From: Catonia carolina | Taxonomy: Eukaryota > Arthropoda > Insecta > Hemiptera > Achilidae | Length of the DNA: 64,000 nucleotides | Assembly (NCBI GenBank): GCA_035578175.1 | Contig: JAQMRL010000003.1 | Span: 27,910,672-27,974,671 of the forward strand | Reading direction: 5' to 3' | Shown here: positions 24,577 through 36,107 of the stretch, piece by piece | Layout of the letters: each line of letters starts with the position of its first letter | Numbering within the stretch: the first letter of the stretch is position 1 | Position numbers and translations under genes: made by a program | Notes under the pieces: generated by a model | Databases searched by the model: none | The model's input: the letters and a program-made list of their open reading frames with translations, nothing else | Told to the model about the DNA's origin: nothing

Positions 24577-25135
24577 ATTGTATTACATACAAAACATATC
24601 AAATTTTGGAAATTCGGGATTGGGAATTAGGCATTCACTAGGAGTAGTGAAGGAAAACTGTGGAAAAACATTGAGCAGTACGACCATTACCATAGTAAGA
24701 GCTCACCATGGTTTAGTTATATCTCATATCCGATATGCCATTGGGGTAATTCATCGCAACGTAACAGTGAAAGAGTTTTTAAAATTCAGAAAAAAGTTAT
24801 TAGGTGTATGGTGGACGTTAACCATTTAACCTCATACTGATCATTATTATTTAAGCAGCTTCAATTGCTTACAGTTCCTATATCTCTGCAACGTAATGTA
24901 CGTACAGCAAAATACCTTTTTGCAGAATTTAAATGTCCACAATCATTAGATAATAAAAAGAATTGATTACTGTGTTGCTAATCACAACACAAAATTGTTT
25001 GAACAAAAACCTACATATACAGGTAAAATACACATCAATAAATTACTGCAAGCTTTAAAAAGTTGTAATTTAAATTTGTTTAAAAAATATAAAAACATAC
25101 TTGATTGATGAAACATTTTACACTCTTTTCTCAAT
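24577..25135 (+). pseudogene. Jockey/CR1-like reverse-transcriptase C-terminal remnant
   Basis: The plus-strand frame gives 'HHGLVISHIRYAIGVI', a decayed form of the 'YyglvySHLsYGIiVWG' motif typical of Jockey/CR1-like elements. In a shifted frame come 'FKIQKKVIRCMVDVNHLTS' and then 'FKQLQLLTVPISL', followed by a region like 'FEQKPTYTGKIHINKLLQAL'. All are C-terminal to the catalytic domain. At least two frameshifts and several stops. No tail or TSD identified. Confidence 0.65.
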
Positions 25136-25667
25136 AGTTTTTGGTTGAAAATCATCAAATTCTAATTACATGTTGAGGAAAATTTTGTGTATATTATTTG
25201 ATACAAATGGTTGGATGTACCGTTTATTGAATAAATACGTTAGTAGTGGTAATAAATTATTAATAAATCATGAGTTTAACCTATTGTTATAGTTTAGACT
25301 TATCAGTTTTATCTGAACATGTCCTGTACTACTTTATGAAGTCTTCTGGATACAGTTGCAAAAATAAATTCCATTACAAATTTACCCATCTGTATTTCCT
25401 GTAGATAATTATCATAACATACAGAGCAGGTATGAAAAAATATTTTACCTCTGAAAAAATTAGTGTAAATTTTAAAAATTATAACGAGCTGATGATGGGG
25501 TACCTCCCAAAAGGGCTTCTGTTTTGGTTCTTACTTATTCTTTGACCGTTCTAGTGGTTTTTAATATTATTTAGCTACATTATACAGAATAAACAATTAT
25601 AAAATTCGTTAGACGGTGACGGATGCTATACTGTTTAATAAAATAAATACAACGAAATTTAAATAAA
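25136..25667. other. A+T-rich non-coding DNA
   Basis: No gene or repeat recognised. Confidence 0.5.
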
Positions 25668-25812
25668 ATTATAAAACTTACAACTTTTATTTCAAGCATT
25701 TTTTTTAAAAAGCTTAATATAGCGTCACTTAGTGATTCCGTATTTTTAAGTACGAAAAATCACTATATGACGCTAAACGTGTGAGTGTTTCACACAAGAT
25801 TTTTTTCTTACA
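25668..25812 (+). repeat. R-family repeat, 3' fragment
   Basis: Contains 'caacttttatttcaagcatt', a 'gcgtcacttagtgatt' block and the terminal 'gtgagtgtttcacac' hairpin plus 'aagattttttt', the last ~140 bp of the R family. Inside it 25720-25775 is an imperfect inverted repeat (tagcgtcac...gacgcta). Confidence 0.7.
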
Positions 25813-26367
25813 ACTGTCCGTAAATGAATTCACTAGAAGATAAAAAAATAGTTTTGTTACCTATCATTATAACTTTGTTCTACGTTTGCCTCCGACTTTC
25901 AAAATCATCAGTTAATATTAATACTAGAACAAAATAATGTTATTTTAACTGCGTCAAATAACTATTGTCAACGTTACTGAAACAAGCCCCTAAGGCAGCT
26001 TACGTACATACCATGCACGTAATACATTACAGTAGCATTACAGGATCTATGTTACTACATTGCCTTTACACTGTAGCATTTCGTTTGTATCGACAAACAC
26101 CTCAGTTCGAGACTCCTCTTTGTCTAACATATGAGATTATCCTATCTTACCTCTCCTTCTCGTGGTGTCTTTAACATAGTGTTCCTGGAATCTTGTCATG
26201 TCTCTGTGTGATGACACCATATTTCTTAATACAGGTTAAAACGTGATCTTCATTATTGAATTTACAAGATGTTCGGAAGTGATTGCTTTTAAATAATGAA
26301 AATATAAAAGTTTCTAAACCTAATAAAATCCATTTTATATAATAAATAAATTTCACTAACCATGTTA
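25813..26367. other. Non-coding DNA
   Basis: No gene recognised. The 69-codon frame at 25965-26174 has no recognisable feature. Confidence 0.45.
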
Positions 26368-26755
26368 CCTTGATCTCCATTATCTCCTACTTAGACGTGT
26401 TTCGGTGGATCCACCTTCATCAGAGTACGCAATGTTTGAAACTTAAAACTTTTATTTAAAATCTGTAGAAGATATTACATCTTCAGTCATCTATATAAAA
26501 CAGCGTTAAAATTTAGTTATTCTAATCCATCCCTTTTCATAATTATTACAAATGCCAGCAGCAGTCAATAGCGTCTGTAATACGTACTCGAGAAGGGATA
26601 GATTATAATAATAATTTAGTTTTATATAGATGACTGAAGATGTAATTACTTCTAAAGATTTTAAATAAACATTTTTAGTGTCAAATGATATTGTGTACTC
26701 TGATGATAGTGGATCCACCGAAACACGTTTAGGTAGCAGATAGTGGAGATCAAGG
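26368..26755. mobile_element. 388-bp near-palindromic fold-back element
   Basis: The outer ends 'ccttgatctcc' (26368) and 'ggagatcaagg' (ending 26755) are exact inverses. The inverted match continues inward through 'acgtgtttcggtggatccac', 'catcagagtac', 'acatcttcagtcatctatat' and 'atcccttt', meeting at about 26560. The arms are about 190 bp each with almost no spacer. There is no coding. Such structures are typical of fold-back MITEs, but no target-site duplication could be assigned. Confidence 0.8.
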
Positions 26756-29700
26756 ATAATGGAGAAAAAGGTTAGGAAAATTTATTATATAATATAGAAT
26801 TGATTCCAGTTGCAGGATGCATTAAAAGGATATATTTTTGATTAACATAATAAAATTTTTTTAAACTAGGGTAAAGTTTGCAAAATTATCACCTAATTCC
26901 ATTCGTTCCAGTTTTCTCAGGCTAAACTTTCGATTATTTTCTTCTTTTTAGCCGCTGTACCATAACTTATATAACAATCAGAGACATTTTTCTTCAATTT
27001 GCATCCTTTTTTGTCTTCCTGTCACTTATAAAATTGATAAATCATAACACTTGATTCACCAGAAAAAATTTTAAAATATCTGCTTTCGGCTGTAGCGATT
27101 GGAGTTGCTTCTTTTGGTGAGTTAAAACTGATTGTAATTTATTTATCAAACAAATTTAATTTCAGTAAAATTTTTGCAAATATTTCATTACCTGTTGATT
27201 CTTCTTCTTATACTGTCGACTCTATCCCTGAAGATTGATCACAACTCTAGTAAATCGCTCTCTATGAACCATTCTCAAAAGAGTGTGCCAATTCATGTTT
27301 GTCAAATGTCTAATATTCCTTAACTATGAAGATTTCCTGCAGCCAGATCGGTGCCTGCCTCAATTTTACCCTCAGAAATTAGCCTGAAAAACTCGGACTT
27401 ATCACTTCTGTATAAATGACTAAGGTCTGAAGTCTGTTATTTTGAATTATGCTCAGCATCTCATTATCCTTGCTTTAAAGTCCCAAAACATCGACGTTGT
27501 TAACATGACTGATACATAAATGACATCGCAAAGCAACTGTAGAAGGCGATGCACAATAAATTTGAGCTACTACAAAGTTTTACGTACAAAAAATTTACAG
27601 TCGGAGACGTGCAAAATGCCATTGGTCAAAGGTTCTTCTGGGGGGAGAGCCAATTACAAGACCGTAATAATAAATTTAAGATACAACAAGTAAATTAAAT
27701 TTTCAAACCATTTAATAATTTGTCAAAATATTTTGTATTAACAAATTTTAAATGTTCAATAAAAAAATGTTACAGAAAATCAATATTTGAGTTCCCAACA
27801 ATGAATTGTGTTTTCTTCGTGTTTTTATTTTCACTACGAAATTCTGATGCTAGATATTGGAATTTTACCGAAATAATATCAGCGACGAAACCAATTTACG
27901 TTTTATGCAAATTTTATAAATATTTTTCATTTTTATGTAAATATTTTACATAAATCACACTGAATTTTAATCTCATTGATATGCATACGAATATGTTCAT
28001 TTGTTTATTTTTTAACAGTTCACACCCGATTTGACATATTTGTTTTTTGATTTCACTTGATTTTATTGTAAACCACAAAATTTAATCATTTATTTAAATT
28101 CATTCAGAAACATATTCTATCAAAGGCTGCTTTTATTATGGAATCATTCAGTTTATGAATGACTAATGTTTGATATTAAACCAACTAAGACAAATTAACG
28201 ATCCAAATGAATGCACATTCAACAAGATTTCTCTTTATTGTACTAAAAATAAATTTCAACTTAGCAGTTATACATTGTTTGACCGTTACACACTCGTTTT
28301 CATTCAAAATTAATTATCACACCAATCCAGAGATGTGAACATTGTCACACCCACATCTACCACTAAATCCACAAAGGAGATTAAAAAGATACTGGAAAAT
28401 ATACGGGATACTGGAAGTTTGCCCCTAAGGTGATTTCCTCAATTAAGACAAAACAGGACATAAACACACCCACGCCACCTGCTGGTTGTATGTAGTTGTT
28501 ACTAAATAAAGATAAAAAAACTTAGTAGGATTTTATAATCAAAAACATTGATTACAGTACATGAAAGTCAATTAAATCAAATATTACGTGTACGTAATAA
28601 TGGAATAAAAATGAACTTGCTTTTATGTTATTTTTTTATTTATAAAAGAGCAATTTTTAGAATTAAAAATACTATTTTATACAGTAAAATCTGGTTTATT
28701 AAAACAAGTACGAGTATACAAAGTACAAACTGTTCCAATAAAGTGGCTGCCTCAACAAAACAAACGGTTCTCTTATACGGTATTAATTTTTTTAAACTAT
28801 TATTTGTGAACTAACTAGTGTGTCAGTCACCAATTTTAATAGAATGCGGACTGAATTGAATAGGGAAGAAAGGTAGAAACACCAGCAAAAAAGAGAAATC
28901 GTGGAAATTCTGCGCTGGACGAATGGAATGAATTTAATAAAAATGCATTAAGAATAACTGTTCATAGCTTCTGTTTCCAGAAATAAAATACCGACAACAA
29001 TAAAGTACTGAATGTTACAAAGAGTGACATTAGTATACCAAACATTGGATACAGTAGTTTACATAAATTATTAGCATCGATCGGCTTTCAATTTATTAAA
29101 GAAATAGAAAAAACGCAATTATTAATAAGGGAAGACATTGTATTGTGGTGGCGAAATTATTTTATTTTAATTATTTATTTATAATTATAGAACCAACAGG
29201 TAGCCCTATTTTATTTCGATACAATAAACAGACATAGACAATAATATTATTATTATAAAAAATAGATAAAAAACAAAAACAGAAATCAATCAATAAAATT
29301 ATTTAGAGATAATTACAATGAAAAACGGAATTGATAAAACAAATCACTATTTAATACATAAATTTTTCTGTATTATATATCGATTAACACTAAATACTTA
29401 CTATATTATAATAAAAATTACTATAATATTTAATATATATAACTATGATATCATACATGAATAATATAAAAAAATTTATGTTAATTATCAATATATCATT
29501 TAACAAAACAAAGAAGAAACAGGACTAATCCCCCAGCACTCTCAACCATCCACCAGGGGACCGAAAAACACTCTACCAAGCTAAAAAAAAATATCAATTT
29601 CGCCACATTATTTAAGAGATACTAGGAGTTACGGCAAAACCGATCGAATTATTTACTATTTGGATGAGAAATGGGTAAATGAAGGCCACACAAAATCAAA

Positions 29701-29757
29701 TATCTGGCATGATATTATTGTTTAATTTGAAGTGTATCTATTGTTTTTTTGAAGTGT
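26756..29757. other. 3 kb without recognised genes or repeats
   Basis: A+T-rich. The longest frames (77 and 88 codons) have no features. The stretch 29160-29580 ends in A-rich sequence with a 'ccaccaggggaccgaaaaac' block and could be a minus-strand retrotransposon 3' end, but I cannot tie it to a family. Confidence 0.45.
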
Positions 29758-29829
29758 TTATTTTGCTCGTTGTATCTTAGTATATAGTTTCAAATAAAAT
29801 TGTTAAAGACAAAAAAGAAATTGAAGTGT
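29749..29829 (+). mobile_element. ~63-bp retroinsertion with 9-bp TSD
   Basis: The insert (29758-29820) reads 'ttgctcgttgtatcttagta', then 'caaataaaattgttaaag', then an A-rich end. It is flanked by 'ttgaagtgt' at 29749-29757 and 29821-29829. The insert contains an AATAAA signal before the A-rich tail. A closely related insert of similar length lies inverted at 39782-39852. Confidence 0.65.
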
Positions 29830-30352
29830 AGCAATATATTTTAGACTTCCTGTGCCTCTGTAGTCTGTAAGGTGTTTATACGACATTTCCTTCTTACAGA
29901 AAACAACTACAATATATAATATAATATATTATACTACAATAATTTGTAAACAAACTTTTCGTTTTAAAGATAGAGAAATGGAGGAATTCTTTAAAATAGT
30001 ATTATTTACTAATGTAGCTTCTCTAAAATTTACAACAGAACATTCGCTTTCTACAAAATTTTTGTACACAGGAGCGTCGATTATCGGGATCGATAATTAT
30101 CCGAATTACCATTGATAGAAAAAAATTGATAACTACCACCAAAATACGGACATACAATTCAATGAACAATTTATACTACAGTAGTTTCCTTGTTAAACAG
30201 TGAAGTATGTTTAGAGGAAAATTCAAGATTTAAAAAAAAATACTTTATAGTACGTACAAGTGAGTTAAAAATATTATTTCATAAATGATTTTACCTTACT
30301 TTATTTCATTAATTCAATCAGTTTGAAATTCTGTATTTTCCGTTTTTTAATG
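29830..30352. other. A+T-rich non-coding DNA
   Basis: No gene or repeat recognised. Confidence 0.5.
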
Positions 30353-30765
30353 ATCTTTAGGGCCCACAACAGGCAGGTGAAGTGTTAAATTATTTGCACT
30401 CGAACTGATAGATCGGGAGCTACCAAAAATAGTTCTGTTTCGTATCACATGGTCAGCCAATTATATGACTCAAGCATTTAAGAACAGAAGTGAAAGAAAT
30501 GTAAAAGACACTATTCAGAGGTATCTCCTTTGATAGTAATGAATTTCATTATACAGCTAGACCTTGTGGTGAGTGATATGAAGGTGATATTTGCAGGGTG
30601 GAAAGTAGATGCTTTTCAGAGGGATCGGTATGCTGATAAGCATACTGTTCCACTCAGTGAGAAAGGCACCGGTAAACCACCTCACCTTTAAACCACCTTT
30701 CACTTAGTAAAGCTAGAGTTTCAAACCAGCCTTTCGGCTGATGACCTAAACAACATAATCTTTAG
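30353..30765 (+). repeat. SINE-2 family copy with short TSD
   Basis: The element (30361-30757) starts 'ggcccacaacaggcaggtga' and ends 'tttcggctgatgacc' then 'taaacaaca'. The flanks 'atctttag' (30353-30360 and 30758-30765) are identical and probably the target-site duplication. Internal sequence is slightly more diverged than in the copy at 47990. Confidence 0.8.
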
Positions 30766-31000
30766 TACTCTAAATTTGCAATAAATCGATAATGCGATAA
30801 ATTAGTGTTTTATTAAACTACCTGATGTTTAACCTATATTACCTTAATTAACCTATTAAACATTTAGGTTATATTACATTATTGCGGTATAGTGTATCAA
30901 ATTACAGTGTGTGTTTGATTATCCAAAGTATTTGATTATCAGAATCGCTCTGGTCCCAATTGTTTCGGCTGACTGATGTTCCACTGTATTTTTATTAAAT
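30766..31000. other. A+T-rich non-coding DNA
   Basis: Nothing recognised between the SINE-2 copy and the non-LTR insertion. Confidence 0.5.
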
Positions 31001-31878
31001 AGGCTACCTATTTCGAGAGGCTCTACAAAACTTAGAGGAGGGCATTTTAGTTAATGGACTCAGGCTTAACAACCTGCGGTATGCGGATGATACAATTGTT
31101 TTTGCGGATTCAATAGAAGGACTGCAGACGCTCATGAACAGAATCCAAGAAACAAGCAGCATATATGGACTTGACATAAACACCTCCAAAACTAAATTCA
31201 TGGTAGTTAGCAAAAAACAAATTAGGGGTGCTAACCTGTATATAAATCAAGAAAGAATTGTAAGAGTCTCTAAGTACGAATACCTCGGAACAGTCATTAA
31301 TGAGGCATGGGATAACTCACAGGAGATCAAGAGTCGCATTGGTAGGGCTAGGAACATCTTTAGCTCTATGGGTGCGGCTTTCAAAAGTCATGATCTTACT
31401 TTGGGGACCAAACTGAGACTTCTGAGGTGCTATGTTTTTTCTGTCTTGCTGTATGGAGTGGAGTCCTGGACTCTAACAAAAGAAACGACTAACCGACTAG
31501 AAGCCTTCGAACTCTGGCTCTACAGAAGGATTCTGAAAATACCATGGACCCATAAAGTGACCAACGTTGAAGTTCTGCAAAGAATGAAGAAAACCACAGA
31601 ACTTGTTAATATTGTGAAAGCAAGGAAGCTGCAATATTTGGGTCATATCATGAGGAATTCGCAACGTTATGAACTGTTACAACGCATCCTGCAGGGAAAG
31701 ATAGATAGCAAGAGGAAGCCTGGTAGGAGAAGAATATCCTGGCTTGGGAACTTGCGAACCTGGTTTGGTAGGAGCTCCATGCAATTGTTCCAGTTAGCAG
31801 CGGATAAAGTCAAAATAGCCATGATGGTCGCCCACATCCGTAGCGGATAGGCACTCAAAGAAGAAGAAGGCTACCTAT
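31001..31878 (+). mobile_element. Young 5'-truncated non-LTR retrotransposon insertion, 11-bp TSD
   Basis: The insert (31012-31867) lies between identical copies of 'aggctacctat' (31001-31011 and 31868-31878). It starts inside the reverse-transcriptase domain and ends 17 bases after the stop codon in an (aag)n tail. The clean duplication, the 3' simple-repeat tail and the intact reading frame inside all indicate a fairly recent target-primed insertion in the + direction. It lies ~320 bases upstream of the Ig exon (32194), in the same orientation, presumably within an intron of that gene. Confidence 0.85.
31014..31850 (+). pseudogene. Reverse transcriptase, C-terminal 278 residues (5'-truncated)
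   Basis: The frame is open from the insertion point to the stop at 31848-31850. It reads the end of the palm, 'NGLRLNNLRYADDTIVFADS', whose YADD box (about residues 24-27) holds two of the catalytic aspartates of non-LTR reverse transcriptases. It continues with 'YEYLGTVIN', 'SVLLYGVESWTL', 'RKLQYLGHIMRN' and 'RRISWLGNLRTWF'. The endonuclease, fingers and first palm motifs are missing, so it is inactive though unbroken. No start codon belongs to it. The family resembles insect elements often annotated as endonuclease-reverse transcriptase. An older relative lies at 19741-20172. Confidence 0.85.
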
Positions 31879-31984
31879 ATTGTTTACAATTAAATCTCTT
31901 ATAAACACTATACCTTACAAGCTCCCTTGCTAATTCCTAATAAATTTTTAAATTCCTAATAAATACTCACATAACGCAAAAACT

Positions 31985-32100
31985 ATGAACCATAACATGC
32001 CAACTATGCCAACTAATATCCAAAAATGCCAACAAATGCCAACAACACAAATATGCTAACAAATATGCCAACTATGTATCAAAACATGAACCACCTACTT
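31985..32100 (+). repeat. Degenerate tandem motif 'atgccaac'
   Basis: The words 'atgccaac' and 'atatgccaact' or close variants recur at least six times in about 110 bases, with irregular spacing, immediately upstream of the splice acceptor of the Ig exon. Probably a decayed simple repeat. No function can be inferred. Confidence 0.6.
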
Positions 32101-32193
32101 TATTTCTGTAACCAGGAAATATTTGTAAGTAATCTTACTCTTTATCGATATACCCAAACTAATATATTTTGTACAATTTCTGATTTGTTTTAG

Positions 32194-32402
32194 TGTTGAC
32201 GTGAGAGGTCGTGCATTGGAAGTAGCCAGCCATTGGGCTGATGATAAATCACTTGGAGGTCGTGGACATTATTCCGCTGAATATCCGATGTCATATCTTA
32301 CGTTAGAAGCGGTACAGGAAGTTGATGCCGGAAGGTATAAATGTCGAGTAGATTTCCGGTTTTCACCGACTCGGAATTCATTCGTAAATCTTACAGTAAT
32401 CG
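32194..32402 (+). CDS. Sidestep-like Ig V-set domain, one internal exon
   Basis: A 209-bp exon between an acceptor (tttgttttag, ending 32193) and a donor (g|gtaagt, from 32403). The frame reads 'VDVRGRALEVASHWADD', then 'LTLEAVQEVDAGRYKCRVDF', then 'SPTRNSFVNLTVIG'. The D-x-G-x-Y-x-C is the second half of an Ig V-set fold. 'VDVRGR', 'CRVDF..SPTRN' and 'VNLTVI' are hallmarks I associate with the Sidestep family: cell-surface Ig receptors that bind Beaten-path proteins in axon guidance and synaptic matching in insects. The exon completes a split codon (one base) and ends after one base of the next codon, so incoming phase is 2 and outgoing phase is 1. The first Ig cysteine and signal peptide should be in an upstream exon I could not find. 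Which Sidestep paralogue is unknown. Strong base composition contrast with the flanks supports a real exon. Confidence 0.88.
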
Positions 32403-32639
32403 GTAAGTGAATTGTATTTGAATTATTTAACTTTTTTTTATTTCCAATTCATAATTTTTAATTTTTTTAAACTGTTTCTTATGCTATGTTTTTTGTGGTC
32501 TTACGTTTTACTAGGAGCCAATTGTTTTAGGTAAATTCGTTTTACTTTTAAGTTATTGTTACATTTAGAAGAAATTCTCGTTTGTTTATCATTGTTGGCA
32601 ATTTTTAAAATTGTGATCTATCATTGTTATGCCCGTCCG

Positions 32640-33026
32640 TCCGTCACACCCCAATGCCAAAAACTACAATAGTTACAAACAAACAGTTTTCGGATTCGTA
32701 ATATACACAAAACGTTAGTGGGCATTATTGGGTTGAAGTTCCGGTTTTCGCCGAAAGTGGCCCAAAACCGGAAGTAAAAAATCAAAATCAGAAACTACAA
32801 GTGATAGCAATGAACGGTTTTGGATTCGTAATCTACACGAAACTTTAGTTGCCTGGATTGGGTTTAAAAATCCGGTTTTGCCCGGAAGTGACCCAAAATT
32901 TGAAGTCAAGAAATCAAAGTTTAATTTGGAAACAAAACAATGCCATTCAACTCTATTTAAAGAGTATATACTAGTATATTTAAAGAGTATATACTTCCTG
33001 ACTTTTAGGGCAAGAGAAAGTAAAAA
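32640..33026 (-). repeat. Tandem ~130-bp repeat with R-like end
   Basis: Two units carry 'ggattcgtaat.tacac.aa', 'attgggtt', 'ccggtttt.gcc' and '.gaagt' at a ~130-bp period (landmark 'attcgta' at 32694 and 32824). At the right end, 'agggcaagagaaagtaaaaa' (about 33007-33026) is the exact inverse of the R-family start 'ttttactttctcttgcccta'. So this is either a different element sharing that terminus or a divergent R relative on the minus strand. No coding. Confidence 0.65.
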
Positions 33027-33095
33027 AATGTAAAAATTGATTCCACCGGAATTTAATAATTTTTTGTCACTAATTTCAGTTGTTTTGTTAGTTGT

Positions 33096-33259
33096 ATTTA
33101 AAGTCGCGTTAATAGTTTTGTTATTAGCAATTGCGGTGGGTTATGAAACTGGAACAGTGGGTTTTCACTCATGAAAATTTCCAGACTCTAGCCGGGAATC
33201 AAACCAAGGCCCTCCGTATTGCAGGCTAGCGCGCTAACCACTTCTCTATGGAGGCGGCC
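33096..33259 (-). repeat. tRNA-derived SINE
   Basis: On the minus strand it reads 'gccgcctccatagagaagtg', 'gttagcgcgctagcctgc' (A-box region), 'ggtttgattcccggc' (B box), 'tctggaaattttcat' and the body 'cagtttcataacccaccgc', then 'gcgactttaaata'. This is the same subfamily as the copy at 12662, in the opposite orientation, and nearly full length. No TSD identified. Confidence 0.8.
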
Positions 33260-33384
33260 ACTTTATACTTTATTTCAAATCAATATTATTATAATAATAT
33301 ATTATTATAATATTATTAATATATACAAAACGAAGGTGTTCTGCAGCAGCAAGAGTGGTTCATAAGAGATGGGAAATTTAAAAG
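33260..33384. repeat. Short tat/ata palindromic low-complexity DNA
   Basis: The stretch 33285-33325 is self-complementary (ttattataataat...), followed by 60 bases leading into the retrotransposon remnant. Confidence 0.5.
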
Positions 33385-33990
33385 TAGGAAATTTAAAAAC
33401 ATACAGGAAGTGGGCGAATTCTGCTATATAGGGAGTAAATTAACAAAAGATGGTAGAAGTACAAGTGATATTAAAAGTAGAATTGCTCAATCTAGAAAAG
33501 CTTTTGAAATGAAAAACAGCTTACTGACTACAAACATTGACTTACAGATTAGGAAAAATTTCTTAAAACACTATGTTTGGAGTGTAGTATTATACGGGAG
33601 TAAAACGTGGGTGATAGGGGCTGTAGAAAAAAGAGAATAGAAACTTTTGAAATGTGGTGTTATATGAAAATTTTAAAGATTAGGTAGGTGGAGAAGTAAA
33701 GTAATTTAGAGGTTCTTAGGCGAGTGGATGAAAAAAGAAGTATATGGAAGCATCTTACTAGTAGAAATATAGGCTAGTGGAGCATATCGTAAGACATCCA
33801 AGTATTGGTCTATCAATAATGGAAGGTAATATTGAGGAAGTGAATTTTAGGGGGAGGCAAAGGTTAGAATATGTAAAGCAAATTACAAGAGATGTAGGGT
33901 GTTACAGGTATGTAGATATGAAACGACTTGCGCAAGATAGAATAGCTTGGAGGACTGCATCAAACAAGTCGAGAGACTGACAAAAAAAAT
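33385..33990 (+). pseudogene. Non-LTR retrotransposon C-terminal remnant
   Basis: Frame segments: 'EFCYIGSKLTKDGRSTSDIK' (33414 on), 'RKNFLKHYVWSVVLYGSKTW', 'IGAVEKRE' with a frameshift at about 33640. Then 'RQRLEYVKQITRDVGC' and 'VDMKRLAQDRIAWRTASNKS' ending 'RD' at 33980, and an A-rich tail. The 'YiGSkiT.Dgrs..DIksRia.ak.aF' and terminal 'IAWR.A.N.SRD' blocks define the same family as the minus-strand copy at 8552-9001. The reverse-transcriptase core is missing and the frame is broken at least twice. Confidence 0.82.
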
Positions 33991-36107
33991 TAAAATACAC
34001 CATTTATTAGTTTTAGTTTCGATTATCGAGCGATAATTTCAGTTTTCTGTTAGTGATCAATTAAGTTCATTTACGGTTTTGTATTTCCTCAATATTACTG
34101 TAGAATATACCACACTGACTGACTACGTGCATGTATCAATTTACGAATCGATTTCCAATTGTGGTTTCCTTACCTTCGTTATTTCCGACATGAGATACAA
34201 TTTTCTCTCGTATAATTAAACTTGTTATAAGTATTCTAGAAAATTATTCAGAGTTATTTGTACAGAGTAATTAGTAATATAATTTGATATTTATATTTCA
34301 GGTAGAACTAAATCAGAAATTTTTTAGTACTCATTTAACTCACGTCAAGTAGTACAACTTTGTTGTAAAATTGAATTTGAAACGGTATTATTTATGTCTA
34401 AATTATGTCAACACCTGAATATTACTTTGTCAATCATAATTACTTGATGGTTATGAAGTAACTAACTATTACAGCTCATCTATTTACAACTTCTTTGAAC
34501 TATATAAATTAATATGATTTCAAGTTTATTACAGAGTCACTAGAAATTAAATAACATTTCCTGTAAACGTATGAACACAAATCTGTAGAGAGAAATTTAA
34601 AGTACCGTGTTCGATAATACGAGCCTCGTACGAGGCCCTCGTATAAACTTCTATACATCGTATGCAACTTTTAATATTTAAATAATATATTGATTGCAAA
34701 GAACTACTTGTTCCGGTAGTTCTGATTTTCCTCCTTGATTATAAACTTCTGAACTTTCAAACCAATTTATCCTGCCGTGAAATCGTTTGAAATTTCATCT
34801 TTTAGTCAGTACACACAATACTAATAGTACAAATTATTAAACTGATATTAAATCTCGTATTACTCTGCTTTTAATTAGTTTGTTAATATCAAGTATGTTT
34901 GAGTTAGTCGATAGTCGATCTATCGATACGACTAAATATATAATATTGCAACAAGTTTTCAAATATTCCTTCTACAAAAAAGTCATTAGATATTGTGCGG
35001 TTCCAAGCTCCGTGTAGTTGCGGGATGAAGGGTTACGGGTGAGGTATAATAAATGAGTGACGCATGCTGGAAGAATGATTGTTGTATTACTCTGATACAA
35101 AACATTCGTTTTCAAACTTTCCGTATTAAACATATTTGTTCGTATTTATTACATTTATTTATTTACATATTTTAATATAAATTAATAAGTTAAATATTAC
35201 GAATCCGACAAAGTTAATATCCCGATAGGTATTTGTTAAATTAATGTGCCCGATGATAAGAATAATTTTTTAGTCTAGTTAGTACACGCTACCACTACAA
35301 ATGCATCAGCTGTGAAATACTACTAACTCATTCATTCTCCCACTACTATGACAACGCACTGCATTCTTTCCAACTACATGGAGCTGGGATTCAAGCAATA
35401 CAAAAGCAACTGAGATTTCCATCATGAATTCTTAGCAAGAATTTGTTTTTCCTACGCGAAAAAAATCACAAGAGTCTTTGCGAATTTAACTCTGTTAATG
35501 TTTGGTTAACAAGATTGATCTGTGCTGCATGATATAATATAGACCTACTTTAGTAACACTTTGAAGGAGGTAAAATCAAATCATAAAACAATGTAATGAG
35601 TTATATAAAGAACCATTTCTTTAGGGACATTTTGTGGTTTATACGTTCATCCCAACTGAACACTGGCCGTATCTGGATTGTTCCTCTCCGCTTGCACACA
35701 CACAAGGTCACATTTTGCAAAAAAAATATCATAGTATACTTTTTAATACATTGTATCTATAAAATATTGTATATTGTGTTTAAATATACCTATAATTTAA
35801 ATTATTTTTTAATCCCTAATGCGTGTTCGTTGCAATATGTTCAATAATGAACAATAAGCAACCCCATGACCCAATGAGATGAAGATGATATACATGACGT
35901 ATAAATGAGGTGTAGTCTTGTACGGACTCGGGCCGACAATTCCTGAGATTATGGTTAATTCAATCTCCAACCATCAAAGTACACCGGTAACCGCTCTCTA
36001 TTATTCAGATCCGTATAGAAGTAACTGCTACCTCTACTAGGATTTAAAAAACGGAACCTTCATCTTCGAAAATTATCTGCTACGGCGGTTATCTTATCAT
36101 TAGATTA
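33991..36107. other. 2 kb without recognised genes or repeats
   Basis: A+T-rich. A perfect 12-bp palindrome (cctcgtacgagg) near 34626 is too short to interpret. No exon-like segment with splice signals was found for the Ig gene downstream. Confidence 0.45.

Noticed and set aside
34620..34640. 12-bp perfect palindrome
   Set aside because: Too short to be meaningful in 64 kb.
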